Positions 1-9,707 are shown, numbered from the stretch's first letter. The stretch: 64,000 bases of DNA from Spirosoma sp. KUDC1026 (GCF_013375035.1 NZ_CP056032.1:3452001-3516000), one strand, 5' to 3'. Notes: generated from the letters alone by a model not told the origin. Translations and numbers: made by a program.

Positions 1-1095
1 ATACCCGCCATCATTGGTAGCCAGCAACGACGTCGGTACGTCGCGGCCTGAGCCCCCGAAGGACTTTGTCCAGCCAATAGCTGACTCGTTCGTGAAACTG
101 GTCAGGCGGAAATCACGCTGGTTAGAGGCTGTGCCGTCGAGAATAATACGGTTGTCTGTTCCGTCGCTGACCAGCGCGACGGGTGCGTAGCCGCCTGGTA
201 ACGTAAAAGCGGCCGTGCCGTCACCGCTTCCATTGGGGGCTATAGTCAGCGCCAGCCCAACGCCGGTAGCTCCCGATCCGACTGCGGTGTAGCGGTTGTC
301 GGTGGCGGGATTGGCCATAACATCCCGCAGGGAGTCAAGCACCGGGTACGTATTCTGCCAGACAAGGTTGTACTTACTATCCAGCTTGATGGCCAGCCCC
401 TGACTGCTGTTGGTGCCTTTGGTAGTGGCTTTTCCAATCAATAGATAACCGCCGTCTGTGGTCTGAATGGCTTTGCGAATAACCGGCGTTTGCGCCTGAT
501 TTGCTGTCGAAAAACGGATTCGCCATTGTCCTGTTATGTAACCTTCGGTAGATACCGTAGCCAGAGTGAGGTAGGAGAGGGCGTCGCTAAACGCACCAAT
601 CAACAGGAGCTTGCCGTTCGCGGTCGTTACCAGCGCACTGTTCGTAAGTTGAGCGCTTTTGTCAGTTCGCTCAACGGTTTTGAGCCAGGTCGTTTGTCTG
701 TTCGCGTTCAGTTTAGCGAGGTAGTACCGGTTGAGCACATCCATCGCCAGCACAACCACACCATCGTCGGGAGTCGGAGTCAGCGCAATCGTCTTTTGAA
801 CGGCTACGTACCCCGCTGTGCTGTCGGAGTAAGTAGTGGGAATGGCCTGCGTCCAGACCAGATCGCCGGTTGTCGACAGGCGAACCAGCGTAGTACCGGT
901 CAGCACGGCATACCCACCACTACTAACATTAATGGCCTTGACCGGAGTGTCGGCCATCAGGTTAGCTGTCTCGATGGAGCGTTGCCATTGGAGAACGGGT
1001 AGTGGCGTTGTCTGAGCCTGAGTGCGGAGGTACGCTAGTACCAGGCATAGTATACATAGCCACCAACGGGATCGCATTGGGTACTGGTTTCCCAT
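1..1095 (-). CDS. Secreted propeller-like protein, C-terminus cut by window edge
   Basis: The reverse strand is open from base 1 to an ATG at 1095, giving 365 residues with no stop. A second in-frame ATG at 1077 starts MRSRWWLCILCLVLAYLRTQ, a good signal peptide, so the true start may be 1077. The mature part has repeated stretches such as TTDGGYLLIGKA and ATNDGGY. These resemble the blade motif of secreted Bacteroidota beta-propeller proteins, which often end in a type IX sorting domain; that end would lie outside the window. The role is unknown; an extracellular or cell-surface location is inferred from the signal peptide. Confidence 0.75.
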   Translation of the reverse strand, partial: MGNQYPMRSRWWLCILCLVLAYLRTQAQTTPLPVLQWQRSIETANLMADTPVKAINVSSGGYAVLTGTTLVRLSTTGDLVWTQAIPTTYSDSTAGYVAVQKTIALTPTPDDGVVVLAMDVLNRYYLAKLNANRQTTWLKTVERTDKSAQLTNSALVTTANGKLLLIGAFSDALSYLTLATVSTEGYITGQWRIRFSTANQAQTPVIRKAIQTTDGGYLLIGKATTKGTNSSQGLAIKLDSKYNLVWQNTYPVLDSLRDVMANPATDNRYTAVGSGATGVGLALTIAPNGSGDGTAAFTLPGGYAPVALVSDGTDNRIILDGTASNQRDFRLTSFTNESAIGWTKSFGGSGRDVPTSLLATNDGGY

Positions 1096-1248
1096 AGCAT
1101 TAGTAAGAATAGAATTACTGCTGCCCTATAGTACCCATCTGGTTGGTTAAGGTTGAAAAATGACCTTAAATGTGATAAAACGGGATTGGGTATAACCGGC
1201 TAATTGCCAGACGAGTACTTAAAAAAACTGACAAAAGGCGCGCTGGGA

Positions 1249-1280
1249 TTTTGCCGTTAGGGTCGTAGACTTACTATTTG
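1249..1280 (+). promoter_or_regulatory. Candidate Bacteroidota promoter for the Gfo/Idh gene
   Basis: TTTTG at 1249-1253 is followed after 18 bases by TACTATTTG at 1272-1280. This is close to the TTTG / TAnnTTTG pattern of the main Bacteroidota sigma factor. It lies about 65 bases before the start codon. Motif match only. Confidence 0.35.
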
Positions 1281-1346
1281 TAACCCCTGTCTAACTATCC
1301 CAGAAAAGATCAGTTAAGCGATATGATCAATTAAGCGAACAATGGC

Positions 1347-2729
1347 ATGAATCGTTTTACGGACTTATTCAAGAGTATCTTAGACGTATCGTCGACGCAG
1401 TCGCGGAAGGAGTTCCTGAAGCTAACGGGACGGACAATCGCCGTTGGTACGGCCGGTGGCTTTCTAACAACTTACGGCCGTAGTCAGCCACCCCGCGGAG
1501 AACGCTCGGCGGTAATGCCGGCCGATACCGTCCCCAAGATTCAGCCGGTTTCGCCACCCGCGCAGATTCCACCGAAGGTGACCGATCCAATCGTGCTCGA
1601 ACCCATCCGGGGCGATGCGGACCGGCAAACACCGCCCCTCCCGTCTCCGCAGCCGCCCGACACCCGCGTCGGCTATGCCGTCGTTGGGTTAGGGCACTTA
1701 ACGCTGGAAGAAATTCTGCCGGCTTTTGGTCAGTGTCAGAAGTCGAAGCTGGTTGCCCTGGTGAGTGGGAGTCCCCAGAAAATGCAGAAAGTGGCGCAGC
1801 AGTACGGCGTTAAACCGCAGAACTGCTACAGCTATGAAACCTACGACAATCTGAAAAATAACCCGGAAGTACAGGTCATTTATATTGTGTTGCCCAACGC
1901 CATGCATGCTGAATACACCATCCGTGGGGCTCAGGCGGGTAAACATATCCTGTGCGAGAAGCCAATGGCAACCTCCTCCGCCGATTGTCAGGCTATGATC
2001 GATGCCTGTAACAAAGCCAATCGTAAACTGATGGTGGCTTACCGGATCCAATACCAGCCTCATAATCGGTACGTACGCGAACAGGTCCGGCAGAAAGTGT
2101 ACGGTGCCCCCAAGTTTCTGGAGCTGTTCAATACGCAGGTGGAAGCAAATCCGCAGCACTGGCGCCACATCAGAGCCCTGGCGGGCGGGGGTGCCCTGCC
2201 CGATATTGGTTTGTATTGCCTGAATACGGCCCGGTTTATTTTAGGGGAAGAGCCAAACGAAGTGTTTGCCTATCAGTACAGCACACCGGGCAACCCCTTG
2301 TTTCGGGAGGTAGAGGAAATGGTATCCTGGCAGATGAAGTTCCCCAGCGGTATTATTGCCAATTGTGGTACCCACTACTTCGCCCACGAATCCCGGCGCT
2401 ACCGGGTGATGTCGGAGCGGGGCTGGCATAACATCGAAAATGCCTTTGCCTACAATGGACAGCAGTTGCAGGTCGCCTATGCCGAAGGGCAAATCGAGCA
2501 TCGGGACGAGCGGGAAATACCGGAGAAAGATCAGTTTGCGACCGAAATGGACCACTTCTCCGACTGCGTGCAGCAGGACAAGAAGCCATTTACCCCCGGC
2601 GAAGAAGGGTTACAGGATCAAAAAATTATGGAAGCCATCTACCAGTCGGCGCAGGAAAAACGACCGGTTTCGCTACCAACGGTTACAAAGATCGACGCTT
2701 TTCGGGGCCCTGAGCCACAATTGACGTAA
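1347..2729 (+). CDS. Gfo/Idh/MocA-family oxidoreductase with Tat-like leader
   Basis: This 460-residue protein is probably an exported NAD(P)-dependent sugar oxidoreductase of the glucose-fructose oxidoreductase type. The N-terminus has a Tat-like motif SRKEFLK (residues 19-25) and a short hydrophobic stretch, then a proline-rich linker to about residue 105. A Rossmann motif YAVVGLGHL follows near 110, and the family EKP motif sits at 204-206 with K205 as the likely catalytic lysine. The C-terminal alpha/beta domain continues to the end. The linker is unusually long for the family. Substrate is unknown. It is a single gene, convergent with the nitronate monooxygenase gene downstream. Confidence 0.85.
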   Translation: MNRFTDLFKSILDVSSTQSRKEFLKLTGRTIAVGTAGGFLTTYGRSQPPRGERSAVMPADTVPKIQPVSPPAQIPPKVTDPIVLEPIRGDADRQTPPLPSPQPPDTRVGYAVVGLGHLTLEEILPAFGQCQKSKLVALVSGSPQKMQKVAQQYGVKPQNCYSYETYDNLKNNPEVQVIYIVLPNAMHAEYTIRGAQAGKHILCEKPMATSSADCQAMIDACNKANRKLMVAYRIQYQPHNRYVREQVRQKVYGAPKFLELFNTQVEANPQHWRHIRALAGGGALPDIGLYCLNTARFILGEEPNEVFAYQYSTPGNPLFREVEEMVSWQMKFPSGIIANCGTHYFAHESRRYRVMSERGWHNIENAFAYNGQQLQVAYAEGQIEHRDEREIPEKDQFATEMDHFSDCVQQDKKPFTPGEEGLQDQKIMEAIYQSAQEKRPVSLPTVTKIDAFRGPEPQLT

Positions 2730-2750
2730 ACGCAGGGGAACGCTGTCACA

Positions 2751-2788
2751 GGCAACAAGGCAGTCTCTACACAAGCTGCCTTGTTGCC
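2751..2788. terminator. Stem-loop between convergent genes
   Basis: Perfect 13-bp inverted repeat GGCAACAAGGCAG / CTGCCTTGTTGCC with a 12-base loop, between two convergent genes. There is no strong T-run, so it may work in both directions. The right arm sequence is nearly repeated beside the terminator at about 4037-4050. Confidence 0.6.
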
Positions 2789-2848
2789 TGCAGTTATGAT
2801 CCGACTCTATATCGTCTGTAATGCCGACGCGATAGGACGATTAGACGA

Positions 2849-3910
2849 TTAGACGGGTTCCTGATCAAAATCAAGCTGCTCAATCAACGATCGCAACAAG
2901 TCGCTGGCCTTTCCTCGTCGGCTGTTAGAGGCCGATTGGCCAGCCCATAGGGAGATAAGTTCCGGAATATTATTTTGCTGGGCATACGCCCGTAAGCCGG
3001 CCGTCAAGCTATTCTGATACGTATAATAAGGGATAGTCAGAGTCGCCTGCTCCACCTGCTCCATGAAGCGATTCGTAATACCTCTGGCCCAGCGGCCGGA
3101 AAACGCCCTGGTCAACGCTGTTGAGGTATCGCTGGCTGACAGAACGGCGGTCTTATACGCTTCGCTGGCCGCGCTTTCGTCGGAAGCCAGAAAAAAGCTG
3201 CCTAATTGTACACCCTCTGCACCAAGTACAAAAGCAGCCTTGACTGTTCTGGCGTCGAACAAACCGCCAGCGGCAATCACGGGCAGTGATACTGCATCTA
3301 CGATCTGGGGGAGTAAAGACAGTGAACCTACTTGAGGCAGGGGACCATCGGTCAGAAATGTACCCCGGTGGCCGCCAGCTTCTACACCCTGAGCGACTAC
3401 GATATCGACGCCCGATTCTTCCAGTAAGATGGCCTCCCGAACACAGGTTGCTGTTCCGATTAGCGTGCTGCCCTGCTGCTTAAGCTGGTCAACGACAGCG
3501 GGCTCCAGCAGACCAAATGTGAAACTTACGATTGGAATCTGTTCGTGCAGAAGTACCTCGATCTGATCCTGGTAGCTGTAAAAGTTAAATTCAGTTAGTG
3601 CGGGTCGCGAAAAGGGAATACCATAGTCCTCGTAAATCGCTTCCAGCAGGTTCAGCATAGTGTCTATATCAGCCTGACTGGTAGAAACCGATGTTTCGTG
3701 AGCAAAGAGGTTGACGGCAAACGGTTTGTCTGTTTTGCTTTTGGTGGCCAGAATAAGCTCGTGCGTTTTTTCGGGCGATAGCCCACCAACCGGCAGTGAA
3801 CCCAGCCCGCCGGCGTTAGCTACGGCAGCCACCATAGCCGGTGTCGTTACGCCCAGCATCGGGCCTTGTAGGATGGGGTAGGCAATAGCCAATTGCGTGG
3901 TTAGTTTCAA
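2849..3910 (-). CDS. Nitronate monooxygenase (2-nitropropane dioxygenase family)
   Basis: A 353-residue FMN-dependent TIM-barrel enzyme that oxidises alkyl nitronates. The start has the typical PILQGPMLGVTTPAMVAAV followed by NAGGLGSLP, which forms the flavin site. The family signature GVEAGGHRGTF lies in the middle, followed by PVIAAGGLFDARTV and LGAEGVQLGSFFL, the phosphate-binding strands. Length is normal for the family. The physiological substrate cannot be told from sequence; many relatives detoxify propionate-3-nitronate. It is transcribed alone, with a 161-bp gap to the response regulator gene. Confidence 0.9.
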   Translation of the reverse strand: MKLTTQLAIAYPILQGPMLGVTTPAMVAAVANAGGLGSLPVGGLSPEKTHELILATKSKTDKPFAVNLFAHETSVSTSQADIDTMLNLLEAIYEDYGIPFSRPALTEFNFYSYQDQIEVLLHEQIPIVSFTFGLLEPAVVDQLKQQGSTLIGTATCVREAILLEESGVDIVVAQGVEAGGHRGTFLTDGPLPQVGSLSLLPQIVDAVSLPVIAAGGLFDARTVKAAFVLGAEGVQLGSFFLASDESAASEAYKTAVLSASDTSTALTRAFSGRWARGITNRFMEQVEQATLTIPYYTYQNSLTAGLRAYAQQNNIPELISLWAGQSASNSRRGKASDLLRSLIEQLDFDQEPV

Positions 3911-4011
3911 CGACGTAATCAGGTATGAACAACGTTCACAGTATAGACCGGCTAAGTTATAGGATGAACTAGCTGACTAGGCTACGTGACCTTAAGTCAG
4001 CTCCTGAAAAG

Positions 4012-4040
4012 CAAAAAAAAAACAGCCCATTAGCAGGCTG
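4012..4040 (-). terminator. Rho-independent terminator of the response regulator gene
   Basis: On the minus strand a CAGCC...GGCTG stem (4023-4040) is followed directly by a run of ten or more T (A-run on the plus strand). It sits about 30 bases after the stop codon at 4072. Confidence 0.75.
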
Positions 4041-4071
4041 CCTTGTTGCTTAGGTCTTTGTCGGGAAAATC

Positions 4072-4524
4072 TTACTTCAGCGAGCCTGTTGCCGTAGCAG
4101 CCTGGGGCATAGAAATGCAGTTTCCTTGTAACCAATCCCGTTTCAAACGTAAAACTTCGTTGTTTAACTGCTGTAAGGTTGGTGGTTTTGTAATAAAACC
4201 ATTGGCTTTCAAGAGGGTCGCCTGCTGACGGTCTGAAAGCTGGTCTGATGTTGTCAGCATGATAATAGGAATGGTATCGTACGATGGATTCTGGCGAATA
4301 ATTTTCAGCGCTTCCATACCCCCCATAAAAGGCATGTTAATATCCAGAAGAACCAAACTGGGCAAATAATCCGTCTGAGCCAGCGCCTGGATTAACTCTT
4401 CCCCGTTACTAAGGAGCCGCAATCTACATTCTGGACTGGATTGCTTAAAAACTTCCTTAACCAAATACCGGTCGTCTTCATCGTCATCCACCAGGAAGAC
4501 GCACGCCTTAAACAATGAATTCAT
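4072..4524 (-). CDS. Single-domain response regulator (CheY-like)
   Basis: This 150-residue protein is a lone receiver domain. The acidic cluster VDDDEDD is at residues 12-18, the phosphorylated aspartate is D61 in LLDINMPFMGG, the T/S position is in IIMLTTSD, and the conserved lysine is in FITKPP. No output domain follows. The extra acidic residues near the start (DDDEDD) are typical of Rcp1-type receivers that partner with phytochrome-like or other hybrid kinases. No kinase gene is adjacent, so its partner is unknown. Confidence 0.9.
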   Translation of the reverse strand: MNSLFKACVFLVDDDEDDRYLVKEVFKQSSPECRLRLLSNGEELIQALAQTDYLPSLVLLDINMPFMGGMEALKIIRQNPSYDTIPIIMLTTSDQLSDRQQATLLKANGFITKPPTLQQLNNEVLRLKRDWLQGNCISMPQAATATGSLK

Positions 4525-4771
4525 ACGTAGTTGTCGTTCGATGAATAAACCCAGTGCTTTTCTGAATAGTTCATGATTTCATATATAAAAAATGCAAAAC
4601 AAAAGCCAGGTTCATCAGGCAATAATCTGATCTATACAAAGCCAGATAGCAGCCCTAATTATAGATTGTTGGTTTCTGTAACCGGTAAGTTACAGGGGCG
4701 AATCTTAGTATAATACAACAGTGTCGTTTTCGTCGCTGGGCCAGATTTGCGGACCTGGAAAGGCTTTTGGC

Positions 4772-6883
4772 CTACCATTTAACGCTTACGCGAACACCGC
4801 CCAGCCCATTCCGCGCCGGAGCGGCATTATAGAAGCGATTACCGAAAGCGTTGAGGTCGTAACCCAATGAATACACCTGATTCAGCAGGTTGTCGCCACT
4901 CGCATAAACGTCGACCGTCCAGGCGTTGCCCAGTGACCGGCGAACGCCCAGCGTAGCCTGTAGCAGTCGCGTTGGGCTGGCTGATAGGGTATTGGCATCG
5001 TTGAGGAAGAATGGATTCAGGAACTGGTACGTCACGTGCGCGTACAGGCCGGGTTTCGTTTCCAGGTCCAGCCCGGTAACGAGCGTTACCGGCGCGACGC
5101 CCGGAATGCGATTATTCGATAAATCCGCCGTTCCCTGCTGATAATCACGGAACCGATAGTTCGTCAGCGTCAGGCTATGCCAAAGCCGAAGCAGCGAAAC
5201 GAACGATGGGGTAGATGAGTTTGACGGCAGGATAAAATCATACGACAACTGGCCCTCAATTCCCTGTTGACTCGTGCGCCCCGCGTTTACAAAATATTCG
5301 GCCCCCGCAGCGTCAGACCGGCGGACGATGGTTTCGGTGAGCTGGAGTTCGTAAGCGGCCAGGTCGAACCGGAAGCGACTGTTCAACGCTGATCCACGCA
5401 GACCGATTTCGTAACTGGTACCGCGTTCGGGATTGAGTGTCGCGTTGAATCCGCCCGCCGACGGGCGAACCTCCTGGCTCGAAGGGGTCGAATAGCCCGT
5501 GCTGATGCTGGCAAAAGCCGATATGTTGGGACCAAACGTACGTAACAGGGCGACACGGGGTAACCAGACCGGCTGGAACTGGCGGTTCAGCAACGTAGCG
5601 GGTAAGGATCCCGCGCTTCGGATGGGGAACCTCGTAAATCCGTAGCGGCTGTCGTTACGGCTGATCCCCGCTGTCAGGCGGAAGCGGGCGGGCAGTTCGA
5701 GTTCGGCCTGCGCGAAGAGCGTGCTTTGCCGGGCAATCAGTTCTTCATCGGTCTGAATGGTGTCGGCTACGCCCCCCCGGTTGCCGAAATTACGGTCGAC
5801 CGTGAAATTGCGGAGGTATTCAGCACCCACCGTGAAGGTAGCGGGCAACGGTCCGTCGGGCAGGCGGAACTGCGTAACGGTCCGACCGCCAAGACCCTGA
5901 TCAGTACGTCGCTCGTAGTTGGAAATAAACGGGTTAGCGAAATCAGTCGTTGAGCCGTAAATAACCGTTGTGTTCTGAATCCGGTCGTTCCAGCGGTACT
6001 CCTGCGATACACCCAGAAACCCTATTTTCTGATAAATACCCGCCTGTTGCTGAACGCTGCCGGGCAGGGTAGGCGTTGCTGGTCGCGCTGCGCGGGGATT
6101 TGCCTGGAACTGCGCGGCTGTCAGACCACCGGGCGTCTGATAATGCAGATCCGAATACAGACCCAGTACCGAGATAGTTCGTTTCGGACTCACGGTAAAC
6201 GAAGCGGTCAGGCTCAGATTATCCCGTACCACAGCGCTGTTTTCCCGGTAACCGTCGCTCTGCAGGTGATTGTAATTGAGTGAAATGGCCGAGTTATTGC
6301 GTCCGGTCTGCACAGAAACGCCATTGCCGTACAGGCCGTAGCTGCCTCCCAGCGCCGATAGCTCAACGCGGGTTTGTCCCGCGGGAACAGACAGGCCGCT
6401 GAACAACAGGGTACCCCCCGTGCCGGCTCCGTACAAACTGCCCGATGGCCCCTTAATGACTTCAACCCGGCCGAGTGACCGGACGTCCAGCGCATTCAGG
6501 GGGGTATTGCCCCCAGCGTCGGTCAGCGGAATTTCGTTCCAGTAGGTCTTGACGTTACGTACCCCGAACGGCGACCGGATGGCACTGCCCCGAATCGCAA
6601 GCCGGTAGCTGCCCGGGGAACGTTCGTCGGCCCGGACGCCCGGCAACGTATTAAGCGCCGGCACCAGCGTGGGCGTACCAAAGCGCTGATTCAGATCCCG
6701 GCGCGTCAGCAGACCGATGGACGCGGGAGTTTCCAGCAACCGTCGGTTGGTGGCGTAACCCCGCACAACGACCTCGTTCAGTTGGAGCGTATCCTCCAGC
6801 GAAGACGTAGCGGGCGTTTGCGCAAACGATGCCAGGGGGAAAAGAGAAGCAAAGGCGAAGAGTACTGTAGACGATTGGGCCAT
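4772..6883 (-). CDS. TonB-dependent outer-membrane receptor
   Basis: A 703-residue receptor, probably for ferric siderophore uptake. It has a signal peptide ending around FASFAQ-like residues (about 15-21), a TonB box-like LNEVVVRG near 34, and a plug domain with GVRADERSPGSYRLAIRG and VEVIKGPSGSLYGAGTGG. A 22-strand barrel region follows and ends in a typical aromatic C-terminus, RVSVKW. It lacks the N-terminal carboxypeptidase-like domain found in SusC-type receptors and has no SusD partner beside it, which favours a FecA/FhuA-like metal role. Its stop is 248 bp from the response regulator gene. Ligand unknown. Confidence 0.88.
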   Translation of the reverse strand: MAQSSTVLFAFASLFPLASFAQTPATSSLEDTLQLNEVVVRGYATNRRLLETPASIGLLTRRDLNQRFGTPTLVPALNTLPGVRADERSPGSYRLAIRGSAIRSPFGVRNVKTYWNEIPLTDAGGNTPLNALDVRSLGRVEVIKGPSGSLYGAGTGGTLLFSGLSVPAGQTRVELSALGGSYGLYGNGVSVQTGRNNSAISLNYNHLQSDGYRENSAVVRDNLSLTASFTVSPKRTISVLGLYSDLHYQTPGGLTAAQFQANPRAARPATPTLPGSVQQQAGIYQKIGFLGVSQEYRWNDRIQNTTVIYGSTTDFANPFISNYERRTDQGLGGRTVTQFRLPDGPLPATFTVGAEYLRNFTVDRNFGNRGGVADTIQTDEELIARQSTLFAQAELELPARFRLTAGISRNDSRYGFTRFPIRSAGSLPATLLNRQFQPVWLPRVALLRTFGPNISAFASISTGYSTPSSQEVRPSAGGFNATLNPERGTSYEIGLRGSALNSRFRFDLAAYELQLTETIVRRSDAAGAEYFVNAGRTSQQGIEGQLSYDFILPSNSSTPSFVSLLRLWHSLTLTNYRFRDYQQGTADLSNNRIPGVAPVTLVTGLDLETKPGLYAHVTYQFLNPFFLNDANTLSASPTRLLQATLGVRRSLGNAWTVDVYASGDNLLNQVYSLGYDLNAFGNRFYNAAPARNGLGGVRVSVKW

Positions 6884-6903
6884 AAAAGCGAGCGAACTAT
6901 ACG

Positions 6904-6911
6904 CAAAGCTA
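6904..6911 (-). promoter_or_regulatory. Candidate -7 box upstream of the TonB receptor
   Basis: Minus-strand TAGCTTTG is an exact match to TAnnTTTG, about 20 bases before the receptor start. I see no convincing -33 box, so this is weak. Confidence 0.25.
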
Positions 6912-6958
6912 TACGCTGTAAAACGCGTACCGGTTCAGAATACCAAAATAAATTACCG

Positions 6959-8284
6959 CTACCGGGCCACCTCAATTTTATATTTCTTTCCTTTCATCTT
7001 CTGCTGGCTGATACTGGCCAGCAGTCCCGCTACTTTTTCGGTACGAACGGCGGCAAACGACATGAAGTCCTGCACGTCAATGCGGCCCAGATCCCCTTTG
7101 TCAAGCCCCCCTTTCTGACGGAAGAAACCCACGATGTCTACCTTGTTCACTTTGTTCTTCTTACCGCCACTGATGTACAATGTCTGAAAGTCAGGCGGAT
7201 TTGGGAGAGGTTGCTGGGTGCTGGGGAGCCGGAACTCGGGAAGTGCTGTGGGGAGATAACTAGGATAGATCTCATCGCGGTGCACGATCACATACACCGT
7301 ACCCGATGCCTGCATCCGGGCGGTGCGTCCGTTTCGGTGCACAAACTCTGGCTCGTGGGGCGGCAGATGGTAGTGGATGACGTACTTCATTTCGGGGATA
7401 TCCAGGCCACGGGCCGCCAGATCGGTCGTAACCAGGTAGCGGACACTCCCGTTCCGGAACTGAATCAGCGCTCGTTCGCGGTCCTCCTGTTCCATGCCAC
7501 CGTGATAGGCGCGGGCGTAGATACCCCGTTCGGTCAGCAGGGCGCTGCATCGGTCGGCCGTTTCCCGGAGGTTGCAGAAGATCAGGGCTGGTTCGGAGTC
7601 AAGGGTGCAAAGCAGATCAAACAGGGTGTCGATCTTGTCTTTCCGTGTCGCATAGACGACCTCTGTTGTGAGGTTTCCGGTCTGCGTATCGTCGGGGATA
7701 AACGTCAGGATTTTGGGCGACTGGAGCCCCACAAAATCAGGAATGGTCAGGCTGGCCGTAGCCGATACCAGTACGCGCTGACGCAGGTCCTGTAGTCCAT
7801 CGATAATGAAGGCCATTTCCTCCTGAAAACCCAGCGTCAGTGATTTGTCGAACTCGTCCAGAATCAGCGTATGAATACCGTCCCGCGCAAATGATTGGCG
7901 GTCGATATGGTCAGAAATGCGGCCGGGTGTACCAATCATGACGGCTGGCGGATTGCTTAAATTCCGAATCTCGGTGTCGATGGAATGACCGCCGTAGCAA
8001 ACGTTCACTTTGTACCCCGTCGCCATGGTTTTCCAGACCTGTTCGATCTGCAAGGCCAGTTCGCGGGAGGGAACCAGAATCAGGCACTGTACCCCCTTGT
8101 GACCGGGGTTGAGCAACTGAAGCATTGGCAGCAGGAAGGCGACGGTTTTGCCCGAACCAGTAGGCGCAATCAGAATGGTGTCGGTAGTCGTCTGGATAGC
8201 CTGCTGAGCGGCCAGCTGCATCGGGTTCAGGGCCGTGATCCCTAGATTCGCCAGAAGCTGATCTGGCTGTTGGGGTGTTATCAT
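6959..8284 (-). CDS. DEAD-box RNA helicase with DbpA-like RNA-binding domain
   Basis: A 441-residue ATP-dependent RNA helicase. It has a Q-motif near the start (ALNPMQLAAQQAI), Walker A APTGSGKT, motif II as DEFD rather than DEAD, SAT motif III, and motif VI HRNGRTARM. The last 70 or so residues (VDIVGFFRQKGGLDKGDLGR onward) resemble the C-terminal domain of DbpA, which binds 23S rRNA hairpin 92. A role in late ribosome assembly is therefore inferred. The gene lies 75 bp upstream of the receptor on the same strand. The DEFD variant keeps both acidic catalytic residues, so activity is expected. Confidence 0.88.
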   Translation of the reverse strand: MITPQQPDQLLANLGITALNPMQLAAQQAIQTTTDTILIAPTGSGKTVAFLLPMLQLLNPGHKGVQCLILVPSRELALQIEQVWKTMATGYKVNVCYGGHSIDTEIRNLSNPPAVMIGTPGRISDHIDRQSFARDGIHTLILDEFDKSLTLGFQEEMAFIIDGLQDLRQRVLVSATASLTIPDFVGLQSPKILTFIPDDTQTGNLTTEVVYATRKDKIDTLFDLLCTLDSEPALIFCNLRETADRCSALLTERGIYARAYHGGMEQEDRERALIQFRNGSVRYLVTTDLAARGLDIPEMKYVIHYHLPPHEPEFVHRNGRTARMQASGTVYVIVHRDEIYPSYLPTALPEFRLPSTQQPLPNPPDFQTLYISGGKKNKVNKVDIVGFFRQKGGLDKGDLGRIDVQDFMSFAAVRTEKVAGLLASISQQKMKGKKYKIEVAR

Positions 8285-8315
8285 GCCCTAAAAGTACGGC
8301 AAAGACGAGAGGGTT

Positions 8316-8440
8316 ATGGACAGGATTACAGGATTTGAAGGATTTTTATCATCCTCTTGCAGTAAACCAGGAGGATTTTTATCATCCTTCTAATCCGCCC
8401 GGCGGCCACCGTGGCGCGGCCCGGCTGTAATCCTGTCCAT
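8316..8440. repeat. Imperfect palindromic repeat, relative of the 17255-17316 palindrome
   Basis: Sixteen-base arms ATGGACAGGATTACAG (8316-8331) and CTGTAATCCTGTCCAT (8425-8440) face each other. Between them are two partial inner copies of GGATTTTTATCATCCT. The stretch GACAGGATTACAGG...GGATTTT is shared with 17257-17284. It lies between two minus-strand genes and touches the stop codon of the gene at 8441, so it may also act as its terminator. Confidence 0.7.
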
Positions 8441-9550
8441 TTAATTCGGTAGCTTCATCCGGTACAGGCGGAACGGGTAATCGACTTTATCATGGCCGTC
8501 GTTATATTTCTTCGTCCGGTGAATCTGGGCGGCTGTCATGTACAGATAGCCATCCCAGCCCACAGCGAAGCTATCGGGCCACAGAAAACGACTGTCTTTG
8601 GCGAGGGTTTCGAGTTTGCGATCCGGCGTCAGATAACGCACTGCTTTGTTTGGTGAATCCGTCAGGTAGACGTTGCCTTTGGCGTCGGAAGTCATGCCGT
8701 GTGATACGCCGGTCTCAGCCACTTCTTCCACGTGTTTAGCAACCTCCGCCGGGCTTAGGTCAGGATTCCGCAGGTACTGCGTTTCGATCCGGTACAGCTT
8801 GGTCTGATTAATGGCCCGGTAATAAAAATACTTGAAATCGTCGGTCAGAGCAATGCCGTTGACTTTGCTGCTGAACGATTTCCCTTTGTCGTCCTTTACT
8901 TCCTTGCCATCAATTTTGAGCTTGAACTCCGGATCGGCTTTGGTCGATTTATCATCCTGAAGCAGGTTCCGGCTCTTACCCGTTTTTAAATCGAGTACGA
9001 CGATAGTGGCCCGCTTGGGGTCCGACAGGTACGCAAACTGGTGCTCAGTATCGATACGTACGTCGTTCAGGGCCGTTTTTTCGCGGGGCAGGTCTTCAAA
9101 GCGGAAGATCTTCTCGACCTGATCATTCGCCAGGTTGATCTTCATCAGCTTGACTCCGTCCGGAATGGTTGCCTCTTCGCCGGGGTTGCCGGGATCGAGT
9201 ACCCAAAGCGCGTTGGTTTTGTCGACAAACAGCGCCTGTACGTTCATAAACCGATCTTTGGGCTTCGTCGAATCCCATTGATTCCATTCGGCGTTGGGGT
9301 AAGGCTTCCGTTGTCCCGGTCCGTTACCAAGGTTGACGATCTCGGCCAGACCATAATCGTAGTTCTCCGGCTTCTTGGGGAACGTAATAAAAATCCGTCG
9401 TTCTTTGGAGACGCCTACGCCGATGGGCTGGTGTTTGCCGAACTCAGCTACGGTCTCCACATTGGGCGACTGGCCGGGGGCGGAACTGGACTGGGCGTTA
9501 ACCGCTAGACTACTCATAAGAAGAGATACAGCAAAAAGTGTCGTTTTCAT
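8441..9550 (-). CDS. Secreted L-dopachrome tautomerase-related / royal-jelly-like propeller protein
   Basis: A 369-residue secreted protein with a signal peptide (MKTTLFAVSLLMSSLAVNAQ). The sequence pattern matches the bacterial major royal jelly protein / Yellow family: GVGVSKERRIFITFP near the start, LWVLDPGNPG in the middle, YLSDPKRATIVVLDLKTG, and VYLTDSPNKAVRYL near the end. These proteins fold as six-bladed propellers. Bacterial members have no well-defined substrate. It is divergent from the SMP-30 gene at 9708, which has a related fold, with about 155 bp between them. Function beyond the fold is not claimed. Confidence 0.82.
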   Translation of the reverse strand: MKTTLFAVSLLMSSLAVNAQSSSAPGQSPNVETVAEFGKHQPIGVGVSKERRIFITFPKKPENYDYGLAEIVNLGNGPGQRKPYPNAEWNQWDSTKPKDRFMNVQALFVDKTNALWVLDPGNPGEEATIPDGVKLMKINLANDQVEKIFRFEDLPREKTALNDVRIDTEHQFAYLSDPKRATIVVLDLKTGKSRNLLQDDKSTKADPEFKLKIDGKEVKDDKGKSFSSKVNGIALTDDFKYFYYRAINQTKLYRIETQYLRNPDLSPAEVAKHVEEVAETGVSHGMTSDAKGNVYLTDSPNKAVRYLTPDRKLETLAKDSRFLWPDSFAVGWDGYLYMTAAQIHRTKKYNDGHDKVDYPFRLYRMKLPN

Positions 9551-9707
9551 GCGTTGATTGACTAATTAGCTCTCTAACGGTGGTCCGGTGGGAAGGTTTC
9601 AAAAACTTACTACCCGCTGGAGCGCTACACCATAGGCTCAGCTTCACCGGTTTTTGTAACCTTCGCCTGCGTACGGCGGTTAGGTGGGAGCAATACTCGT
9701 CAACGTT

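Noticed and set aside
490-1002. Open plus-strand frame of 170 codons
   Set aside because: It is a shadow of the minus-strand secreted protein, which has a signal peptide and a repeated propeller-like pattern; the plus-strand product is rich in odd residues and has no domain.
6782-7795. Long plus-strand frame of 337 codons
   Set aside because: It lies opposite the DbpA-like helicase and the start of the TonB receptor, both of which have clear motifs.
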